Assembly: GCA_030425055.1 (NCBI GenBank)
Contig: JAUHVN010000113.1
Location: 1 to 8,230, forward strand
DNA: 8,230 nt
Direction of reading: 5' to 3'
Source of the DNA: Actinomycetes bacterium
GTDB taxonomy: Bacteria > Actinomycetota > Actinomycetes > Actinomycetales > Microbacteriaceae
Both the position numbers and the translations under genes were made by a program. Below, one piece after another: positions 5,577 to 8,230 of the stretch (positions are counted from its first letter, which is position 1; each line of letters starts with the position of its first letter). The notes beneath the pieces were generated by a model. The model was not told the origin of the DNA. It was given only the letters and a program-made list of their open reading frames with translations, and made no database searches.

Positions 5577-6707
5577 TCAGAAGAGCCGATCGTCCGGCGA
5601 GGGCCGTGTGCGCACGGCGGCACGGCCACGTGATGTCACGACGATCGGCCCGGCCGCCGGGCCGTCGGGGGCCGAGCCGGGGAGCGCGCCGACGCGCGCC
5701 GACCGTGCCGCGAGCCCGGCGACGGGATCACCGCGCGGCGAGTCGTCCTCGGCGCGCCCGTCGAGGCGGTGGGCGCGCAGCAGCGGGCGGACGCGCTGCG
5801 CGAGCCATGTGCGATAGCCCTTCGGCGCGGTCGCCGATGCGCCGGGATAGAGCCCGCGGTACGACGACACGAGTTCGGGATGCTCGTGCTCGAGCCACTG
5901 CAGGAACCACTGCTTGGCCCCCGGCCGCAGGTGCAGCGCGCCGTACACGACGCGTTTGGCACCCGCGGCCCGGATGCGTGCCAGGGCGTCGTCGAGCGCG
6001 GCCACCGAGTCGGTCAGGTGGGGGAGGATCGGCATGAGGAAGACCGTCACGCGGAAGCCGGCCTCGGCCGCCGCGCGCACGGTCTGCAGCCGCGCCTCGG
6101 TCGTGGGGGTGCCGGGTTCGACCGACTTCTGCAGGACGTCGTCGAAGACGGCGATCGACATCGCGAGAGAGACGTCGACGGTGGATGCCGCGTCGGTCAG
6201 CAGAGGCAGGTCTCGCCGCAGCAGTGTGCCCTTCGTGAGGATCGAGAACGGCGTTCCCGCATCGGTGAGGGCGCTCACGATCTGCGGCATCAGCCGGTAG
6301 CGCCCCTCGGCGCGCTGGTAGGGGTCGGTGTTGGTCCCCAGCATCACGGGCTCGCGCCGCCACGAGCCCCGCGCGAGCTCGCGGCGCAGCACGTCGGCCA
6401 CGTTGACCTTGACGACGACCTGGGTGTCGAAGTCGCGCCCGGCGTCGAGGTCGAGGTACTCGTGAGTCGCCCGGGCGAAGCAGTATGAGCAGGCATGAGA
6501 GCAACCTCGATAGGGGTTGATCGTCCAGTCGAACGGCATGCCCGATGCGCCGGGCACATGGTTGAGCGCCGACTTGCACAGCACCTCGTGGAAGGTCACT
6601 CCCGCGAAGTCGGGGGTCGTGACCGAGCGGACCAGGCCGTCGAGGTTCTCGAGGCCGGGGAGGGCCGCGGCATCCGCCACCCCCAGCTGCTGTCCCCTCC
6701 ACCGCAT
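5577..6707 (-). CDS. Rv2578c-family radical SAM protein (SplB-like)
   Basis: Iron-sulfur enzyme of 376 residues that should cleave S-adenosylmethionine to make a radical; the reaction of this family is not established, though it belongs to the group that includes spore photoproduct lyase-like proteins. The [4Fe-4S] cysteines form CSHACSYC (C69, C73, C76; CX3CX2C). Strongly family-like segments are VTFHEVLCKSALN (37-49), NPYRGCSHACSYCFAR (64-79), THEYLD (81-86), GTNTDPYQRAEGRY (124-137) and SILTKGTLLRRD (155-166). From memory these match the M. tuberculosis Rv2578c protein almost throughout, and that protein also starts with MRW and ends in LF. The start at 6707 is chosen for this reason and because a promoter ends 6 nt before it. 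The longer open frame to 7094 runs into the carboxypeptidase gene and is not used. Residues 320-370 are a variable Ala/Pro/Arg-rich tail. Its stop directly abuts the hydrolase stop. Confidence 0.92.
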   Translation of the reverse strand: MRWRGQQLGVADAAALPGLENLDGLVRSVTTPDFAGVTFHEVLCKSALNHVPGASGMPFDWTINPYRGCSHACSYCFARATHEYLDLDAGRDFDTQVVVKVNVADVLRRELARGSWRREPVMLGTNTDPYQRAEGRYRLMPQIVSALTDAGTPFSILTKGTLLRRDLPLLTDAASTVDVSLAMSIAVFDDVLQKSVEPGTPTTEARLQTVRAAAEAGFRVTVFLMPILPHLTDSVAALDDALARIRAAGAKRVVYGALHLRPGAKQWFLQWLEHEHPELVSSYRGLYPGASATAPKGYRTWLAQRVRPLLRAHRLDGRAEDDSPRGDPVAGLAARSARVGALPGSAPDGPAAGPIVVTSRGRAAVRTRPSPDDRLF

Positions 6708-6713
6708 GCCGAC

Positions 6714-6742
6714 ATTCGAACACAGATACGACTTGAGATCAA
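6714..6742 (-). promoter_or_regulatory. Leaderless promoter of the radical SAM gene
   Basis: On the minus strand TTGATC (6742-6737, 4/6), a 17-bp spacer and TCGAAT (6719-6714, 4/6) are followed by 6 nt and the ATG at 6707. The geometry is the same as at the TetR gene, and there is no ribosome binding site before the ATG. Confidence 0.45.
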
Positions 6743-6803
6743 CCGCGTACGGCGTCGAATCGCACATAACGACCCATGATCTCCGCGGGTCGCCACGCTG
6801 GCA

Positions 6804-6809
6804 CACAAT
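6804..6809 (+). promoter_or_regulatory. Possible -10 box of the carboxypeptidase gene
   Basis: CACAAT (4/6 to TATAAT) lies 6 nt before the GTG at 6816, the same distance as at the two better leaderless promoters. No -35 match is visible at 16-18 bp, so the call rests on spacing and the lack of a ribosome binding site. Confidence 0.25.
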
Positions 6810-6815
6810 GGCTGT

Positions 6816-7832
6816 GTGACGGAATCGCCCGAGAATCCGCCGAGCCGTCGAGACGCGCCACACGGCGAACTTCTCGACGGGCGTGCGGGCGAGCCTCGGC
6901 ACGCCGGGCGGGGCCGCGCGACGGGGGCGCTTGTCCCGATCGTCGGGATCGCCGCCGTGGTCGTGCTCGTGTCGGCGGCCGCCATCACGTGGGCGGCGAC
7001 GTCGGCCCCACGCGACGACGCCGAGGCGTCGTCGGCGCCGCGCTACGTGCCTGCCGAGACCGTGACGAGTCTGCCCGTCCCCGACATCACCCAATCACCC
7101 GCCGCGGAGGACCCGTGCGCGCTCCCCGAGTTCACGGCAGCGCTCGCGGCGGGCGACGATCCCGCGGCGATCGCCGCCGTCGGCGGGGGTGAGGCGTTCC
7201 GCGCGGCGGTGGCCGCCGGATCGCTGTCGTGCGTGGGCCTCAGCGATCCCGGCCATGTGTGGGTCGTCGTGAACAAGCACCGCCCTCTCGACCCCATCGA
7301 CGTGTGGCCGCCCGATCTCGTGGTCCCCGACCGGGTGAGCAACCTGGTGGCCGCCGGTCTGCGCCCGGCCGCCGCGGCGTCGCTCACGGCGATGGCGGAT
7401 GCCGTCCGCGCCGCCGGCGCCGGTGACATCGGGATCGCGAGCGCCTTCCGCTCCTACGGTTCGCAGCAGGCCACGTACGGGCGGCACGCCGCCGAGCGCG
7501 GAGTCGCCGGCGCCGACGCCGTCAGCGCGCGACCGGGATACAGCGAGCATCAGTCGGGCCTCGGTGTCGATGTCGTTCCGTGCGGCAACGGGTGCGGAAC
7601 CCTCGACGACGTCGCCGGTTCGCCCCAGGGGGCATGGCTCGTCGAGCACGCGTGGGAGTTCGGCTGGATCGTGCGCTACGAGGAGGGTCGGACCGACGTC
7701 ACCGGATACCTGCCCGAGCCGTGGCACCTGCGCTACATCGGTCCGGAATTGGCGCGCGCCTACCACGACGGCGGTTGGCACACCCTCGAGGAGTTCTTCG
7801 GGCTGGATGCGGCGCCCGACTACCGGGATTGA
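6816..7832 (+). CDS. VanY-like D-alanyl-D-alanine carboxypeptidase (peptidase M15), membrane-anchored
   Basis: Zinc enzyme expected to remove the terminal D-Ala from peptidoglycan stem peptides outside the cell; 338 residues. The N-terminus is hydrophilic, a single membrane segment follows at about 38-61 (ALVPIVGIAAVVVLVSAAA) and the rest is extracellular, so it is anchored by an uncleaved signal. The catalytic domain (about 175-325) has the M15B signs: ASAFRSYGSQ (208-217), SEHQSGLGVD (243-252) giving zinc ligands H245 and D252, and EPWHLRY (301-307) giving the catalytic E301 and third ligand H304. All are intact. An unusual PCGNGC (255-260) follows the second ligand and may form a disulfide; C101 and C139 could form another. 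The start is GTG at 6816; an ATG at 6808 gives only three codons. Calling it a vancomycin-resistance gene would be wrong, as no vanR/S/H/A-like genes are seen here. It diverges from the radical SAM gene, with 108 bases between them. Confidence 0.9.
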   Translation: MTESPENPPSRRDAPHGELLDGRAGEPRHAGRGRATGALVPIVGIAAVVVLVSAAAITWAATSAPRDDAEASSAPRYVPAETVTSLPVPDITQSPAAEDPCALPEFTAALAAGDDPAAIAAVGGGEAFRAAVAAGSLSCVGLSDPGHVWVVVNKHRPLDPIDVWPPDLVVPDRVSNLVAAGLRPAAAASLTAMADAVRAAGAGDIGIASAFRSYGSQQATYGRHAAERGVAGADAVSARPGYSEHQSGLGVDVVPCGNGCGTLDDVAGSPQGAWLVEHAWEFGWIVRYEEGRTDVTGYLPEPWHLRYIGPELARAYHDGGWHTLEEFFGLDAAPDYRD

Positions 7833-7853
7833 CCCCGTCTCGATGAGTCAATC
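7827..7853. repeat. Short inverted repeat overlapping the carboxypeptidase stop codon
   Basis: GATTGAC (7827-7833) and GTCAATC (7847-7853) are perfect complements around 13 nt. The left arm contains the TGA stop. It could be a weak terminator hairpin (no U-run) or an operator for the next gene, since the right arm sits where a -35 would lie relative to TAGAAT at 7870. Confidence 0.35.
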
Positions 7854-7869
7854 GGACGTGATCTTCCGC

Positions 7870-7899
7870 TAGAATTCCCGCGACGCCGCTGGGGGCGTC
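7870..7899 (+). promoter_or_regulatory. Possible -10 box and leader hairpin of the last gene
   Basis: TAGAAT (7870-7875) matches TATAAT at 5/6 and lies in a short AT-richer stretch between two genes. A good -35 is not visible. Just downstream GACGCC (7882-7887) pairs with GGCGTC (7894-7899) around GCTGGG, which would form a hairpin at the 5' end of the message, followed by a G-rich stretch (GGGG at 7910-7913) that may serve as ribosome binding site. Confidence 0.4.
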
Positions 7900-7918
7900 C
7901 AGGCCGGCTGGGGTGGTC

Positions 7919-8230
7919 ATGGGGATGAACAGAGCCGCGGAGTCGGTGGGACGACGCCGGCGGAAGCGCCGCGCAGCGGCGATCGTCGTCGGAGCGGCAT
8001 CCGTCGTGCTGATCGGCGTCGCGACGGTCGTCAGCATCGCGCTCGCGGGCGGTCGGGCCGAACCGCTGCCCACGCGTACGGTGGCGGCGGCCGAGACGCC
8101 GACGCCCACCCCGACGCCCACACCGCTGTCGGCGGTCGAGCAGCTGCTCGCCGACAGTGACGATCCGGATGCCTGCGCCGTCAGCTTCACGGGAGAGGGC
8201 ACCGACCTTGCCCCGATGCTCCAGACCTCG
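7919..8230 (+). CDS. Membrane-anchored exported protein, partial (C-terminus beyond window)
   Basis: The first 104 residues are present and the gene runs off the window. A strongly basic N-terminus (GRRRRKRR, 11-18) is followed by one hydrophobic segment (about 19-44), so the protein is exported and either anchored or cleaved. A Thr/Pro linker (about 59-69, ending TPTPTPTP) leads to the start of an acidic domain (SAVEQLLADSDDPDACAVSF) that I do not recognise. The pattern of short basic tail, membrane segment and low-complexity linker is the same as in the neighbouring carboxypeptidase, so it may be another cell-envelope enzyme; this is inference from context. In-frame alternatives are GTG at 7913 and ATG at 7925; the ATG at 7919 has GGGGTGG shortly upstream. 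Confidence 0.75.
   Translation, partial: MGMNRAAESVGRRRRKRRAAAIVVGAASVVLIGVATVVSIALAGGRAEPLPTRTVAAAETPTPTPTPTPLSAVEQLLADSDDPDACAVSFTGEGTDLAPMLQTS

Noticed and set aside
6714..6735. TTCGAACACAGATACGA as an SOS (LexA) box
   Set aside because: Only one half-site resembles CGAAC; the second half lacks GTTCG, and the position is better explained as the -10 region.
6808..6819. Tiny upstream frame ATG GCT GTG TGA overlapping the carboxypeptidase GTG
   Set aside because: Three codons without a ribosome site; chance is sufficient.
6708..7094. N-terminal extension of the radical SAM protein by 129 residues
   Set aside because: It overlaps the start of the divergent carboxypeptidase gene and its composition is Arg/Gly-rich and unlike the family, whose members begin at MRW.

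Overview
The window is about 70% G+C, with G/C at nearly every third codon position. Its gene content (an Rv2578c-type radical SAM protein, a VanY-like M15 carboxypeptidase, secreted proteins with alanine-rich anchors, several apparently leaderless genes) points to an actinobacterium, most likely a member of the Microbacteriaceae such as Microbacterium. The genus is a judgement from sequence style. Nothing here marks a plasmid, phage or transposase-bearing element; it reads as ordinary chromosome.

Layout: (1) 38-949, minus: putative lipoprotein of unknown function. (2) 950-1201: divergent intergenic region that includes a strongly structured leader for the next gene. (3) 1202-3307, plus: DEAD-box RNA helicase with a long Arg/Asp-rich repetitive N-terminal extension, into which a palindromic repeat element has been incorporated in frame. 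(4) 3315-3394: perfect 16-bp inverted repeat between convergent genes, which also encodes the last codons of the gene arriving from the other side. (5) 3314-3955 and 3960-4616, minus: gamma-glutamylcyclotransferase-like protein and, just upstream in the same transcript, a TetR-family repressor. (6) 4625-4671: large double-palindrome operator, divergent from (7) 4687-5576, plus: alpha/beta hydrolase whose reading frame breaks near 5301. (8) 5577-6707, minus: Rv2578c-family radical SAM protein, whose stop codon touches the hydrolase stop. (9) 6816-7832, plus: membrane-anchored VanY-like D-Ala-D-Ala carboxypeptidase. (10) 7919-8230, plus: start of another membrane-anchored, Pro/Thr-linker exported protein, cut by the window edge.

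TetR, the cyclotransferase-like gene and the hydrolase look like one regulatory module: the repressor and its partner are transcribed one way, the hydrolase the other, and the operator covers the promoter of the repressor. The carboxypeptidase and the last partial gene are both cell-envelope proteins in the same orientation. The other genes appear independent.

The points most worth a second look are the in-frame palindromic repeat inside the helicase, the three-part folded leader upstream of the helicase, the inverted repeat that supplies a protein tail, and the hydrolase frameshift. I see no clear new multi-gene system.
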